Positions 1 to 9,303 of a stretch of DNA of 64,000 bases are shown piece by piece. The stretch spans positions 992,001 through 1,056,000 of the forward strand of contig CAVVOF010000004.1 in NCBI GenBank assembly GCA_963749905.1, given 5' to 3'. How positions within the stretch are numbered: position 1 is the stretch's first letter; each line of letters starts with the position of its first letter. The translations under genes and the position numbers were made by a program. Source of the DNA: UBA10649 sp963749905 (GTDB taxonomy: Bacteria; Actinomycetota; Actinomycetes; S36-B12). The notes under the pieces were generated by a model, which had not been told where the DNA came from, did not search any database, and saw only the letters and a list, made by a program, of their open reading frames with translations.

Positions 1-211
1 CCATCATGCCGGGAGCGGTGACCGCTGCGGCTCGTCCGATCGCGTTGTCGAAGCCCGCGGCCATCATCGGCCCACCGGCCGCGACCAGGACGAGGAAGAA
101 GGTGCCGAACAGCTCCGAGAACAGCCGGCGCCATTCCTGGCGAGGATCATTGAAGTTCGTGATCGCGCTGAACGACCTCGCGGCGCAGTCCCTCGTACTC
201 GGCGTCGTCAA
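1..211 (-). CDS. MIP-family aquaporin/glycerol channel, N-terminal part (cut by window edge)
   Basis: Only the first 70 codons lie in the window. The complement strand reads from a TTG at 211, with a GAGG box 9 nt upstream (221-224). A soluble leader is followed by RRLFSELFGTFFLVLVAAGG, the usual first membrane helix of major intrinsic proteins (E-x-x-G-T-F-x-L-V). The family forms channels for water or small neutral solutes in the cytoplasmic membrane. The NPA motifs would lie outside the window, so water and glycerol types cannot be told apart. The gene is divergent from ppc. Confidence 0.7.
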   Translation of the reverse strand, partial: MTTPSTRDCAARSFSAITNFNDPRQEWRRLFSELFGTFFLVLVAAGGPMMAAGFDNAIGRAAAVTAPGMM

Positions 212-361
212 TCGCCGTGACCTCGCGCTCCATGCTGCTCGCGCCGTCCGCGCTGTCCGTCATCGCCGCCCCCTTGCTCGTCGCGCCACAGTCTGCCGCA
301 CCGACGCCCCCTCAGCGGCGATGCTTTGGCCGATCCCTGCCCGACACGGAAGGATGGGTAC

Positions 362-3097
362 GTGCACTCCGCCCTCCAGGACGAGTCCCTCGATCCCGAC
401 GCTGATCTGCGCGCCGAGATCCGCCAGCTCGGCGCGCTGCTCGGCGAGGCACTCGCACGCCACGAAGGGCCGGACCTGCTCGAGCTTGTCGAGGAGGTGC
501 GGCTGCTGACGCGCGAGGACCAGGGCGCGGCCGCCGCTCGGCTCACGTCCGTCGATCTGCACACGGCCACGCGGCTGGCCCGGGCGTTCTCCGTGTACTT
601 CGACCTCGCGAACGTCGCCGAGCAGGTGGAGCGATCACGCGACATCGTCGCCGCCCGCGTGGCGTCTGGCGGACCCCTCGCCCGCGTCACCCGCGAGGTG
701 CAGTCCAGCGGCGTCAGTGTGGATGCGATCGAAGAGGTCGCCGCGCGGCTCTCCGTCCGACCAGTGTTCACCGCACATCCCACCGAGGCAGCTCGTCGGT
801 CCGTACTCACCAAGCTGCGCAGGATCGCCGACGTCATGCTGGATCCCGAGCTCTCGGAGCAGCAGCGGACCCGCCGGCTGGATGCGATCGTCGACCTGCT
901 GTGGCAGACGGACGAGATCAGGCTTGAGCAGCCCCAGGTCATCGACGAGGCCCGCAACGTCCTCTACTACATCGATGACCTCACACGTGGCCCGCTGGAA
1001 TCGGTGCTGTCCGATCTGGCCGACGCCTTGGCCACCATGGGCGCGGAACTCCCACCACAGGCCCGACCGCTCACCTTCGGGTCGTGGATCGGCGGCGACC
1101 GTGACGGCAACCCGTTCGTCACGCCCGCCATCACCCTCGACGTGCTGCGCTTCCAACGAGACCATGCGCTCGCCGACCTGCTGCCCTCGCTGACGCGCCT
1201 CATCGAAGACATGTCGATCTCCCAGCGCATCACCCGGACAAGCGAGCGCCTGCGGGAGTCGATCGTCTCCGACCTGGCCCGCCTGCCGGATTTCGATGGC
1301 CGCTACCTGCGCATCAACGCGGAGGAGCCGGTACGGCTGAAGCTGACCATCGTGCGCACCCGGCTCCAGCTCACCCGCGATCGGCTCGCCACCGGTCACC
1401 CGCACGTCGCGGGCCGGGACTACGCCACCACTGCCGAACTGCTCGACGACCTGCTGCTCGTCAGGGGCGAGCTGGCGGAGGTCGACCGCGACCTGCCCGC
1501 GCTATCGGTGCTCGACCGCACCATCAGGTTGGTCGCGTCCATCGGCCTGCCGCTCGCCACTCTCGACGTGCGTGAGCACGCGGGCAAGTACCAGCACGCG
1601 GTCGGCCAGCTGCTGGACCGTCTCGGCACCGACATCGAGAAGTGGGCAGACATGGGCCGCGACCAGCGGTTCGCGATCCTGTCCGCCGAGCTCGAGTCGC
1701 AGCGACCCCTCGCTCCGACGCCACCTCCCCTGGACGATGACGGGCTGCGGACCTGGCAGACGTTCGTGTCCGTCCGGGAGGCGCTCGACCTCTACGGACC
1801 CCGCGTCATCGAGTCCTGCATCGTCTCGATGACGCAGGGCCCCGATGACCTGCTGGCCGCCGTCGTCATGGCGCGCGAAGCCGGACTCGTCGACACGGAA
1901 CGGGGCACGGCACGGGTCGGCTTCGTCCCGCTGCTGGAGACGGTCGAGGAGCTGCGGGCCGCAGGGCGGATCCTCGAGGAGCTGCTGTCCGTGCCCACCT
2001 ACCGGTCACTCGTCGCCTCGCGCGGCGACGTCCAGGAGGTGATGCTCGGCTACTCGGACTCGAACAAGGATGCGGGGATCGCGACGTCGCAGTGGGAGAT
2101 CCACCTGGCGCAGCGTCGTCTCCGCGATGTTGCCGCCCGCCACGGTGTGCGACTTCGCCTGTTCCACGGACGTGGCGGGACTGTCGGGCGCGGCGGCGGA
2201 CCCACGTACGACGCGATCCTGGCGCAACCCTTCGGGGTGCTCAGCGGCGAGATCAAGGTCACCGAGCAGGGCGAGGTCATCTCGGACAAGTACCTGCTGC
2301 CAGCCCTCGCCCGCGACAACCTCGAGCAGATGGTGGCTGCCGTGCTGGATGCGTCGCTCCTGCATCGGACGCCGCACAACAAGCCGAGCCAGCTCGAACT
2401 CTGGGACGACGTGGTGGGTATCGCGTCGCTCGCAGCACAGGATCGCTACCGCGCGCTCGTCGACGACCCCGAACTGCCCGAGTACTTCGCTCTCTCCACA
2501 CCGGTGGAGGAGTTCGGCGCGATGCACCTCGGCTCCCGCCCGTCACGGCGACCGGACACCGACGCGGGCATCAGCGGGCTGCGGGCCATCCCTTGGGTGT
2601 TCGGCTGGACTCAGTCACGGCAGGTGCTGCCCGGATGGTTCGGCGTCGGCTCGGGCCTGGCCGCGGCACGGCAGGCCGGCTTCGCCGACCATCTCGCGGA
2701 CATGCACCGCGAATGGAGCTTCTTCCGCAACTTCGTCTCGAATGTGGAGATGACGCTGGCGAAGACGGACCTCGACGTCGCCGAGCTCTACGTGCGAACC
2801 CTCGTCCCGGAGCACCTGCACCGCTTCCTGTCCGAGATACGGGCGGAGTACGAGCTGACGGTCCAGGAGGTCCTCGCCGTCACCGGTCACGGGCAGCTCT
2901 TGGGCGCCAACCCGTCGCTGGCCCGGACGCTGGAGGTGCGGGACACGTACCTGCTGCCCCTGCACGTCCTGCAGGTGTCGCTGCTCGATCGGGTCCGTGG
3001 AGCCCGGGCCATCGGCGAGGAGCCCGACGAGGCCCTCGCCCGTGCCCTGTCGGTCACGGTCAACGGCATCGCGACGGGTCTGCGCAACACCGGATGA
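362..3097 (+). CDS. ppc: Phosphoenolpyruvate carboxylase
   Basis: Carboxylates PEP with bicarbonate to oxaloacetate, refilling the TCA cycle. The roughly 910-residue length is normal for the bacterial enzyme. Signatures seen in order are VFTAHPTEAARRS with the catalytic His near residue 140, FGSWIGGDRDGNPFVTP, the glycine-rich LFHGRGGTVGRGGGPT loop, and the C-terminus NGIATGLRNTG that is typical of the family. I chose GTG 362 because GGAAGGA (348-354) sits 7 nt before it; an in-frame TTG at 326 has no such box. It is monocistronic, with a convergent neighbour 12 bp downstream. Confidence 0.95.
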   Translation: MHSALQDESLDPDADLRAEIRQLGALLGEALARHEGPDLLELVEEVRLLTREDQGAAAARLTSVDLHTATRLARAFSVYFDLANVAEQVERSRDIVAARVASGGPLARVTREVQSSGVSVDAIEEVAARLSVRPVFTAHPTEAARRSVLTKLRRIADVMLDPELSEQQRTRRLDAIVDLLWQTDEIRLEQPQVIDEARNVLYYIDDLTRGPLESVLSDLADALATMGAELPPQARPLTFGSWIGGDRDGNPFVTPAITLDVLRFQRDHALADLLPSLTRLIEDMSISQRITRTSERLRESIVSDLARLPDFDGRYLRINAEEPVRLKLTIVRTRLQLTRDRLATGHPHVAGRDYATTAELLDDLLLVRGELAEVDRDLPALSVLDRTIRLVASIGLPLATLDVREHAGKYQHAVGQLLDRLGTDIEKWADMGRDQRFAILSAELESQRPLAPTPPPLDDDGLRTWQTFVSVREALDLYGPRVIESCIVSMTQGPDDLLAAVVMAREAGLVDTERGTARVGFVPLLETVEELRAAGRILEELLSVPTYRSLVASRGDVQEVMLGYSDSNKDAGIATSQWEIHLAQRRLRDVAARHGVRLRLFHGRGGTVGRGGGPTYDAILAQPFGVLSGEIKVTEQGEVISDKYLLPALARDNLEQMVAAVLDASLLHRTPHNKPSQLELWDDVVGIASLAAQDRYRALVDDPELPEYFALSTPVEEFGAMHLGSRPSRRPDTDAGISGLRAIPWVFGWTQSRQVLPGWFGVGSGLAAARQAGFADHLADMHREWSFFRNFVSNVEMTLAKTDLDVAELYVRTLVPEHLHRFLSEIRAEYELTVQEVLAVTGHGQLLGANPSLARTLEVRDTYLLPLHVLQVSLLDRVRGARAIGEEPDEALARALSVTVNGIATGLRNTG

Positions 3098-3109
3098 CGG
3101 AGTTGTGGA

Positions 3110-3760
3110 TCAGTAGTTGGTGATGTTCGCCTTGTACTCGGCGTAGGCAGGGCGACCGAACTGCTCGAACGCCGCGACCGCCTCAGGGGGCATCGACGCG
3201 GTGATCGCCTCGCCGCGCTCGCGCGAGGTGTTGTCCAGGATCAGCCCCAGCACGATGGGCATCTGCTCCGGCGCGACAAGGCCTCGGGAATGCTCGCCGA
3301 CGCGCTCGTACTCCTCCACCGTGAAGTCGCGCACGACGAGCGGCAGCACTTCCTGCTCCTCGGTGGCGAGGTGCTTGAGGATCTCCCGCTCGAGGGCGAT
3401 CAGCGTGATGTGGAGAGCCGCCCGCTCCTGGCTCCCCGGCGAGTCGATCCATGCCTGCGCCTGGGTGCGCGCGAGTTCGGCCGTCGCGTGGATGAGAGTG
3501 TGCTGCACCTCCATCTCCTCGACGAGCGCGGCCGACTCGGGCGCACGCTCATGGAGGATCGGCCAGACCGTCTCATCCTCGCTCGCATGGTGCGCATGAA
3601 GGAGGTCCAGCATCAGCAGCACGTGGCGGCCCACGACGCCTGCTCGCTCGCTGTTCCCGTAGTCAACGGCCTTGACGGTGATGGGCAGTCGCGCGAACTC
3701 ATGCCGCAGGCAGTCGTGCACGGCATACATGTCCGAAGTGTCGATTGCCTGGTCCGCCAT
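3110..3760 (-). CDS. Hemerythrin-like HHE domain protein
   Basis: A 216-residue soluble protein, mostly helical, with the spaced His and Glu ligands of the hemerythrin cation-binding fold: HDCLRHE near residue 15, HHASEDE near 56, HTLIH near 87 and HLATEEQEVLP near 130. Such domains bind a di-iron centre and are linked to O2, NO or redox sensing; the specific role here is unknown. GGGAGG precedes the ATG. It is the last gene of a leftward group after tadA and the LytR_C gene, 20 bp downstream of the latter, so co-transcription is possible. Confidence 0.85.
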   Translation of the reverse strand: MADQAIDTSDMYAVHDCLRHEFARLPITVKAVDYGNSERAGVVGRHVLLMLDLLHAHHASEDETVWPILHERAPESAALVEEMEVQHTLIHATAELARTQAQAWIDSPGSQERAALHITLIALEREILKHLATEEQEVLPLVVRDFTVEEYERVGEHSRGLVAPEQMPIVLGLILDNTSRERGEAITASMPPEAVAAFEQFGRPAYAEYKANITNY

Positions 3761-3780
3761 GGTGCCTCCCGATGCTTGAA

Positions 3781-4392
3781 CTACTCGTCTGCGCTCGCCT
3801 CGGCCGTCGCCTCGGCCGTCGCCCCGCAGCCTATTCCAGTAACGACCGGCTGGGGCGCGGCCAACGCGTCATTCACCTGCTGTTCAGGTGCCAGTCCGTC
3901 GAACGAGTCGCCCATGGCCAGGTCGACCTTGAGGCCCTTCCGGTCCAACTCGACGAGCTCGGCGCCGGGCACGTACAGGGCGACCAGTTGGGCACGCTTG
4001 ACGGCCTTGGCCCCGTACCGGATCTGCCCGACGCCGGTGATGGTCCGCCCAACCGGGTCATTGGCGACCTTCCCGACCTTGAAGCCGGCGTCCTCGAAGG
4101 CGCTGGCCGTCTTGCTCGCCAGTCCCGCGGTGCTCGTCGCGTTGTAGACGTTGACAGTCACCTTGGCCGGAGCCGGCAGGAGCTCGCCCGCGGGCACCAT
4201 CTCGGTGGCGCAGGGTGCGGGGGTGGAGGCCTCGGCCGTCGACGCCTCCTCGTCCCCGGAGCCGCGGACGAGGGTGACCAGCCCGAAGATGAGTCCGCCG
4301 ATGACGAGCACGGCCACCACCGCGAGCACCGCCAGCAGCCAGGGCGGACGATCCGAGGGTCGCGGGCGCGAGGGTGCCTCACGTACCGACAT
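3781..4392 (-). CDS. Membrane-anchored LytR C-terminal-domain protein
   Basis: A 203-residue protein with a short Arg/Pro-rich cytoplasmic start, one transmembrane helix (about residues 18-43, WLLAVLAVVAVLVIGGLIFG), an acidic linker and an exported domain. The domain contains VTVNVYNATSTAGLASKTA, the start of the LytR_C fold often attached to LCP cell-wall ligases but here standing alone. Standalone forms are common in actinobacteria, usually without known function; a cell-envelope role is inferred. Its ATG directly abuts the tadA stop, so it probably shares the tadA transcript. Confidence 0.8.
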   Translation of the reverse strand: MSVREAPSRPRPSDRPPWLLAVLAVVAVLVIGGLIFGLVTLVRGSGDEEASTAEASTPAPCATEMVPAGELLPAPAKVTVNVYNATSTAGLASKTASAFEDAGFKVGKVANDPVGRTITGVGQIRYGAKAVKRAQLVALYVPGAELVELDRKGLKVDLAMGDSFDGLAPEQQVNDALAAPQPVVTGIGCGATAEATAEASADE

Positions 4393-4870
4393 TCACGCCT
4401 CCCTCGTGGGCTTGCGACGTTCTTCCATGAAGTCGATCACGATCGCACCACAATCCTCGGCGCACACGCCGCCGATCACCTCTACTTGATGGTTGAGCCG
4501 TCGATCGCGGACCAGGTCCCACCGGGACCCGGCCGCTCCGTACTCGTCGTTCCAGGCGCCGAACACCAGCCGACGCACGCGCGACATCACGGCCGCTCCC
4601 GCACACATCGGGCACGGCTCGAGCGTCACCACCAGGGTGCAGTCATCCAGCCGCCAGCGCTCCCAACGCGGCCGCCGCCTCCCGGAGCGCCAGCACCTCC
4701 GCATGCGCGGTGGGATCGTGCGACTGCTCCCGCCTGTTGTGGGCTCGGGCGATCACCGCACCGTCGCGATCCAGGACGACTGCTCCGATCGGGATCTCGC
4801 CCGCCCGGCCGCCGACGCGCGCCTCCTCCAGCGCCACCCTCATGGGCGCTTCCCAAGGGGCCTGGCTCAT
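4393..4870 (-). pseudogene. tadA: tRNA adenosine(34) deaminase TadA, interrupted by one frameshift
   Basis: TadA converts A34 of tRNA-Arg(ACG) to inosine. The first frame, from ATG 4870, carries the zinc and catalytic motif HAEVLAL. The second frame carries PCPMCAGA and VFGAWNDEYGAAGS through to the stop at 4393. The frames join if one base near 4660 is removed, restoring AAALGRWRLDDCTLVVTLEP, a normal family sequence. The ATG overlaps the upstream stop (ATGA). The gene is normally essential and its substrate tRNA is encoded at 17653-17725, so a sequencing insertion is more likely than true inactivation. All expected catalytic residues are present. Confidence 0.85.
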
Positions 4871-5358
4871 CGCTGACGCAGCGCGACCGCCAGCTCCGCC
4901 GCGAAGCCCATCCGCTTGGCGATCGCGCGCACCTGCTCGTCCGGGTACAGCTCGTCGTCCTGGCAGATCATGACCAGCTCGGCCCCGTCCAGCCCGAACG
5001 GGGTGCACAGCGAGATGTCGCCGGCCGCCTCGAACTCCTCGAGGTCCTCCTCTTCCCATTCCAGGCCGATCATCTCCGCAGCCTCGCTCGCGAGGGACCA
5101 GTCGAGCAGGGCGAGCGCGTCACTGATCATGATCCGGACGCCGCCGGGCTCCGTGTGGGCGAGGACGAAGAACTCGTCCGCCACGGCGACGAAGCCGAAC
5201 ACACCCCCCTCACCGGGCAGTTGGCGCAGCGCGGCAACCAGTCCCTCGGCCGTGACGACGGCATGCGGAGGCAGCGTCACGACGGTCCAGCGGCCCTCCT
5301 CGCGATAGGCCGCCACGGCGAAATCGATGTCGTCCGAAGTGACCTGCTCGATGCCCAC
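4867..5358 (-). CDS. tRNA adenosine deaminase-associated protein
   Basis: A small acidic actinobacterial protein (about 163 residues) always found beside tadA; its biochemical role is not established. The sequence begins with alternating strands (DIDFAVAAYREEGRWTVVTL) and has a conserved acidic middle (GLEWEEEDLEEFEAAGD). It overlaps tadA by 4 nt (ATGA), so the two are translationally coupled. The start is uncertain: GTG 5358 gives the usual family length. An upstream start at 5427 would run into the start of upp on the other strand and adds a Cys-rich stretch unlike the family. Confidence 0.8.
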   Translation of the reverse strand: MGIEQVTSDDIDFAVAAYREEGRWTVVTLPPHAVVTAEGLVAALRQLPGEGGVFGFVAVADEFFVLAHTEPGGVRIMISDALALLDWSLASEAAEMIGLEWEEEDLEEFEAAGDISLCTPFGLDGAELVMICQDDELYPDEQVRAIAKRMGFAAELAVALRQR

Positions 5359-5416
5359 GGGCGCATCGTGGCATGACTCGCACCTGCATGGCACCCAGAC
5401 CACTACTCTCGAGGCC

Positions 5417-6055
5417 ATGCGCACCATGGTGATCGACCACCCGCTCGTCGCTCACAAGCTGACCCGACTGCGCCGGGAGGACACCTCCTCGGCCACCTTC
5501 CGGTTGCTCACGGAGGAACTGGTCACGCTTCTCGCCTACGAGGCCACCCGCGCGCTGCGCGTCGCCCAGGTGGAGATCACGACGCCGGTTGCCCCCATGA
5601 CCGGTCTCGAGCTCGCCTCGCCGCGACCCGCCGTCGTCCCGATCCTGCGAGCCGGCCTCGGGATGCTGAACGGCATGACGAAGCTGATGCCCACGGCCGA
5701 GGTCGGCTTCCTGGGCATGATCCGCGACGAGGAGTCGCTGATCGCCAGCACGTATGCGGAGCGGCTGCCCCACGACCTGCACGATCGTCAGGTGTTCGTC
5801 CTCGACCCGATGCTGGCCACTGGAGGAACCCTGGCGGCCGCCATCGAGTTGCTCCTGGAGCGCGGGGCCCGCGACGTGACGGCGATCTGCCTGCTCGCGG
5901 CGCCCGAGGGCCTGGTGCACATCGAGAAGGCCTTTGCCGGCCGCGAGGTGGACGTCACCGTGGTGGTGGCCGCCGTCGATGAGCGCCTGAACGAGAAGGG
6001 CTACATCGTGCCGGGGCTCGGCGACGCCGGCGATCGCCTCTACGGCGTCGTCTGA
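5417..6055 (+). CDS. upp: Uracil phosphoribosyltransferase
   Basis: Salvage enzyme joining uracil and PRPP to UMP in the cytoplasm. The 212-residue length fits the family. Visible motifs are the N-terminal DHPLVAHKLTRLRR, the substrate-loop stretch PILRAGLGMLNGM, the PRPP-binding FVLDPMLATGGTLAAA and the C-terminal PGLGDAGDRLYG. ATG 5417 matches usual family starts; the nearby ATG at 5426 has a better spacing to GAGG (5411-5414) and cannot be excluded. Divergent from the tadA group, convergent with pntB. Confidence 0.93.
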   Translation: MRTMVIDHPLVAHKLTRLRREDTSSATFRLLTEELVTLLAYEATRALRVAQVEITTPVAPMTGLELASPRPAVVPILRAGLGMLNGMTKLMPTAEVGFLGMIRDEESLIASTYAERLPHDLHDRQVFVLDPMLATGGTLAAAIELLLERGARDVTAICLLAAPEGLVHIEKAFAGREVDVTVVVAAVDERLNEKGYIVPGLGDAGDRLYGVV

Positions 6056-6100
6056 CTTTCGCTCCGGCTCTGGGCCCCGCCTTTCCTGCGCGGGACCGGG

Positions 6101-6166
6101 ACAGATCAGCGAATCCGGCCTGATCGGGGCCGTCTTCGCGCGCTTGTCCCGCATTGCGGGAGAAAC
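6101..6166 (-). repeat. Copy 1 of the CCCG-N4-GCGGGACAA intergenic repeat
   Basis: Between the convergent upp and pntB genes, 6144-6160 reads on the minus strand as CCCGCAATGCGGGACAA. An adjoining block AGATCAGCGAATCCGG (6103-6118) resembles the block beside the copy at 24.7 kb. The arms can form a small hairpin, so it may serve as a terminator for either gene. Confidence 0.6.
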
Positions 6167-6169
6167 GAG

Positions 6170-7588
6170 TTAGAGCGCCTTGAGGATGTCCTCGACCCGA
6201 TCCTTCGCGTCGCCGAAGAGCATCGACGTGTTATCCCGGAAGAACAGCGGGTTCTGGACGCCGGCGTAGCCGACCGCCATCGACCGCTTGAACACGATGA
6301 CGTCCTTCGCCTCCCACACCCGGAGCACCGGCATGCCGGCGATCGGTGACGTCGGATCCTCCTCGGCCGCCGGGTTCACCGTGTCATTGGCACCGATGAC
6401 CAGGACGACATCCGTCTTCGGGAAGTCGTCGTTGATCTCGTCCATCTCCAGCACGATGTCGTACGGCACCTTCGCCTCTGCCAGTAGCACGTTCATGTGC
6501 CCCGGAAGGCGTCCGGCGACCGGATGGATGCCGAAGCGAACGTCGATGCCCTTCGCCCGCAGCTCGCGAGTGATCTCCGCGACGGGGTACTGCGCCTGCG
6601 CCACCGCCATCCCGTAGCCCGGCGTGATGATGACCGACTTGGCGCTGGTGAGCAGCATGGCGGTCTCCTCCGCCGTGATCTCCCGGTGCTCTCCGTAGTC
6701 CGTGTCGCCGCTGGTCGGCGCCTCGATGCCGAAGCCGCCCGCGATGACGGAGATGAACGACCGGTTCATCGCCTCGCACATGATGTAGCTCAGGTACGCA
6801 CCGGACGAGCCGACGAGGGCGCCGGTGACGATGAGCAGGTTGTTGCCCAGCAGGAAGCCCGATGCGGCGGCCGCCCAGCCCGAGTAGCTGTTCAGCATCG
6901 ACACCACGACCGGCATGTCTCCGCCGCCGATGGAGGCCACGAGGTGCCAGCCGAGGGCAAGGGCCAGAACCGTCGCCGCGACCAGGATCCAGAAGTCCGG
7001 GGTGATCACGAACCACACGGTGAGCGCGACGAAGACCACCAGGGCGCCGATGTTCAGGGCGTTCTTGCCCGGCAGCATCAGCGGCTTGGAACTGATCTTC
7101 GCCGACAGCTTCAGGTAGGCGACGATCGAGCCGGTGAAGGTGACCCCACCGATGAACAGGCCGACGAGGACCTCGCCGTGGTGGATGCCGAGCAAGTCAG
7201 GCGGCACCTCGGTCTGCGCATCGCCGAGCGCCTCGACGGTGTAGTAGCCGGCCCAGGCCACCAGTACCGCGGCCAGACCGACGAAGCTGTGCAGCAGCGC
7301 GATGAGCTCCGGCATGCCGGTCATCTGGACGACGCGCGCCCGCCAGAGCCCGATGGCTGCGCCGATGACCACGGCGACGAACATCAGGCTGATCGCCAGG
7401 GTGGTCATGCGCTCGTCGTGACCCCAGATGGCCAACGCAATGGTCGCGACGAGCGCGACGGCCATGCCCCAGATCCCGAACCAGATGCCCTGCTTGGCCG
7501 TCTCATGCTTCGACAGGCCAGCGAGGCTCATGATGAAGAGCAGCGCAGCAACGAGGTAGGCCGCGATGGCCACGGATTCGACGGTCAT
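6170..7588 (-). CDS. pntB: NAD(P) transhydrogenase subunit beta
   Basis: Membrane subunit of the proton-translocating transhydrogenase, which moves hydride between NADH and NADP+ using the proton gradient. The 472 residues comprise about eight or nine membrane segments (residues 1-260) followed by the NADP-binding domain III, with ITPGYGMAVAQAQ, FGIHPVAGRLPGHMNVLLAE and VIGANDTVNPAAEEDP, all family hallmarks. Its ATG overlaps the pntA stop by 4 nt, giving a coupled pntAB operon. Confidence 0.95.
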   Translation of the reverse strand: MTVESVAIAAYLVAALLFIMSLAGLSKHETAKQGIWFGIWGMAVALVATIALAIWGHDERMTTLAISLMFVAVVIGAAIGLWRARVVQMTGMPELIALLHSFVGLAAVLVAWAGYYTVEALGDAQTEVPPDLLGIHHGEVLVGLFIGGVTFTGSIVAYLKLSAKISSKPLMLPGKNALNIGALVVFVALTVWFVITPDFWILVAATVLALALGWHLVASIGGGDMPVVVSMLNSYSGWAAAASGFLLGNNLLIVTGALVGSSGAYLSYIMCEAMNRSFISVIAGGFGIEAPTSGDTDYGEHREITAEETAMLLTSAKSVIITPGYGMAVAQAQYPVAEITRELRAKGIDVRFGIHPVAGRLPGHMNVLLAEAKVPYDIVLEMDEINDDFPKTDVVLVIGANDTVNPAAEEDPTSPIAGMPVLRVWEAKDVIVFKRSMAVGYAGVQNPLFFRDNTSMLFGDAKDRVEDILKAL

Positions 7589-9117
7589 CGCTGGAACATC
7601 TCCAACATGCGGCGGGTGACCGCGAAGCCACCGAAGATGTTGATGCTCGCGACCAGGATCGCCACGAAGGCGAGCACCGTCACGACGGTCTCACCGCTGC
7701 CTATCTGGAGCAGTGCGCCGACCACGATGATGCCCGAGATCGCGTTCGTCACCGACATCAGCGGCGTGTGCAGCGCGTGATGCACATGCCCGATGACGTA
7801 GTAGCCGATGACGATCGCGAGCACGAACACGGTGATGTTCCCCGTCAGCTCTGGTGGGGCCGCGGCCGTGATGAGGAACAGCGCCGCGGCGATCAGTGCC
7901 GTGTACGTGAACTTGCGGCGGGCCGTCATGCCCTTCTTGGGTTCCTTCGCCACGGCCGGCGCGGCCGGCTTGATCGCGGCGGGGACGGCCGAGACTTGAA
8001 CCGGGGGTGGCGGCCAGGTCTTCTCGCCGTTTCGCGCGACCGTCATGGAGCGCTGCACGACGTCGTCCCAGTCGAGGACGAGCTGACCATCCTTGCCAGG
8101 CGTCATCAGTTTCATCAGGTTGACGAGGTTGGTGCCGTACAGCTGCGAGGCCTGCGCTGGCAGGCGGCCCGCGAGGTCGGTGTGGCCGATGATCGTCACG
8201 CCGTTGGGCGTCACCACGACCTCATCGGGCTCGGAGCCCTCGACGTTGCCACCATTCGATGCCGCGAGGTCGACGATCACTGATCCGGCGTGCATGCTCT
8301 CGACCATCTCCCGCGTGATCAGCCTCGGCGCCGGTCGGCCAGGGATCAGGGCCGTGGTGATGATGATGTCGACGTCCTTGCACTGGTCCGCGTAGAGCTT
8401 GGTCTCGCGTGACTTGTAGTCCTCGTCCATCTCCTTCGCATAGCCGGTGGCGCTGACCTCAGCCGCCGGCGACTCGATGGAGAGGTACTCGCCGCCCATG
8501 GACTTGACCTGGTCGGCGACCTCGGGTCGCGGATCCGTGGCTCGGACGATGGCGCCCATCGCGCCGGCGGCGCCGATCGCCGCGAGGCCGGCGACGCCAG
8601 CGCCGGCCACCAGCACCTTCGCGGGCGGCACCTTGCCGGCGGCCGTGACCTGGCCGGTGAAGAACCGGCCGAAGACGTTCGCGGCCTCGATCACCGCGCG
8701 GTAGCCGGCGATGTTGGCCATCGAGCTCAGCACGTCGAGCGACTGCGCCCGCGAGATGCGGGGCACCGCGTCCATCGCCATCGCCGTGATCGGCCGAGAC
8801 GCCAGCTTCTCGACCAGTTCTGGCTGGAGGGCCGGGCTCATCAGGCTGACGAGAGTCGCCCCGTCCTTGATGAGCGCGAGCTCCTCGTCGTTGGGCGGGT
8901 TGACATGCAGCACGATGTCCGCGCCCCACGCCTCCTCTGAGGTGCCGATCGTCGCGCCCGACTCATGGAACTTGTCGTCCGCGCACGCGCAGAACACGCC
9001 GGCACCCTGCTCGACGATGACGTCGTATCCCAATGCGACGAGCTGTGCCACGGTCTTGGGGGTCGCGGCGACCCGCGTCTCCCCGGGCCTGCTCTCGCGC
9101 GGTACTCCGATCTGCAC
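7585..9117 (-). CDS. pntA: NAD(P) transhydrogenase subunit alpha
   Basis: NAD-binding subunit of the transhydrogenase, in the full single-chain form. The alanine-dehydrogenase-like domain I covers about residues 1-370 (GVPRESRPGETRVAATP, RAQSLDVLSSMANIAGYRAV and the Rossmann loop GAGVAGLAAIGAAGAMGA). A linker and then four hydrophobic helices (residues about 410-505) correspond to the alpha-2 part that is separate in some bacteria. I prefer GTG 9117, with GGAG at 9124-9127 six nt upstream, over TTG 9129. It shares a 190-bp divergent promoter region with the ATP-grasp operon. Confidence 0.93.
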   Translation of the reverse strand: MQIGVPRESRPGETRVAATPKTVAQLVALGYDVIVEQGAGVFCACADDKFHESGATIGTSEEAWGADIVLHVNPPNDEELALIKDGATLVSLMSPALQPELVEKLASRPITAMAMDAVPRISRAQSLDVLSSMANIAGYRAVIEAANVFGRFFTGQVTAAGKVPPAKVLVAGAGVAGLAAIGAAGAMGAIVRATDPRPEVADQVKSMGGEYLSIESPAAEVSATGYAKEMDEDYKSRETKLYADQCKDVDIIITTALIPGRPAPRLITREMVESMHAGSVIVDLAASNGGNVEGSEPDEVVVTPNGVTIIGHTDLAGRLPAQASQLYGTNLVNLMKLMTPGKDGQLVLDWDDVVQRSMTVARNGEKTWPPPPVQVSAVPAAIKPAAPAVAKEPKKGMTARRKFTYTALIAAALFLITAAAPPELTGNITVFVLAIVIGYYVIGHVHHALHTPLMSVTNAISGIIVVGALLQIGSGETVVTVLAFVAILVASINIFGGFAVTRRMLEMFQR

Positions 9118-9303
9118 CTCGTTCTCCAATCGCCATCACGCCGCCATCAGCGGCCCCGGCACAGTGCGCTGACAGCCTAGGGGGCGGCGCGCTCTCCATG
9201 CCTGTCGGCATCCGCCCCCATCCTGCTAGGCAACCGGCAGGAAACATGGGGTCGCTACGGTGCCTTTGGTCACATACTTGGGTTCCGCGTCGAAGGGAGG
9301 GGC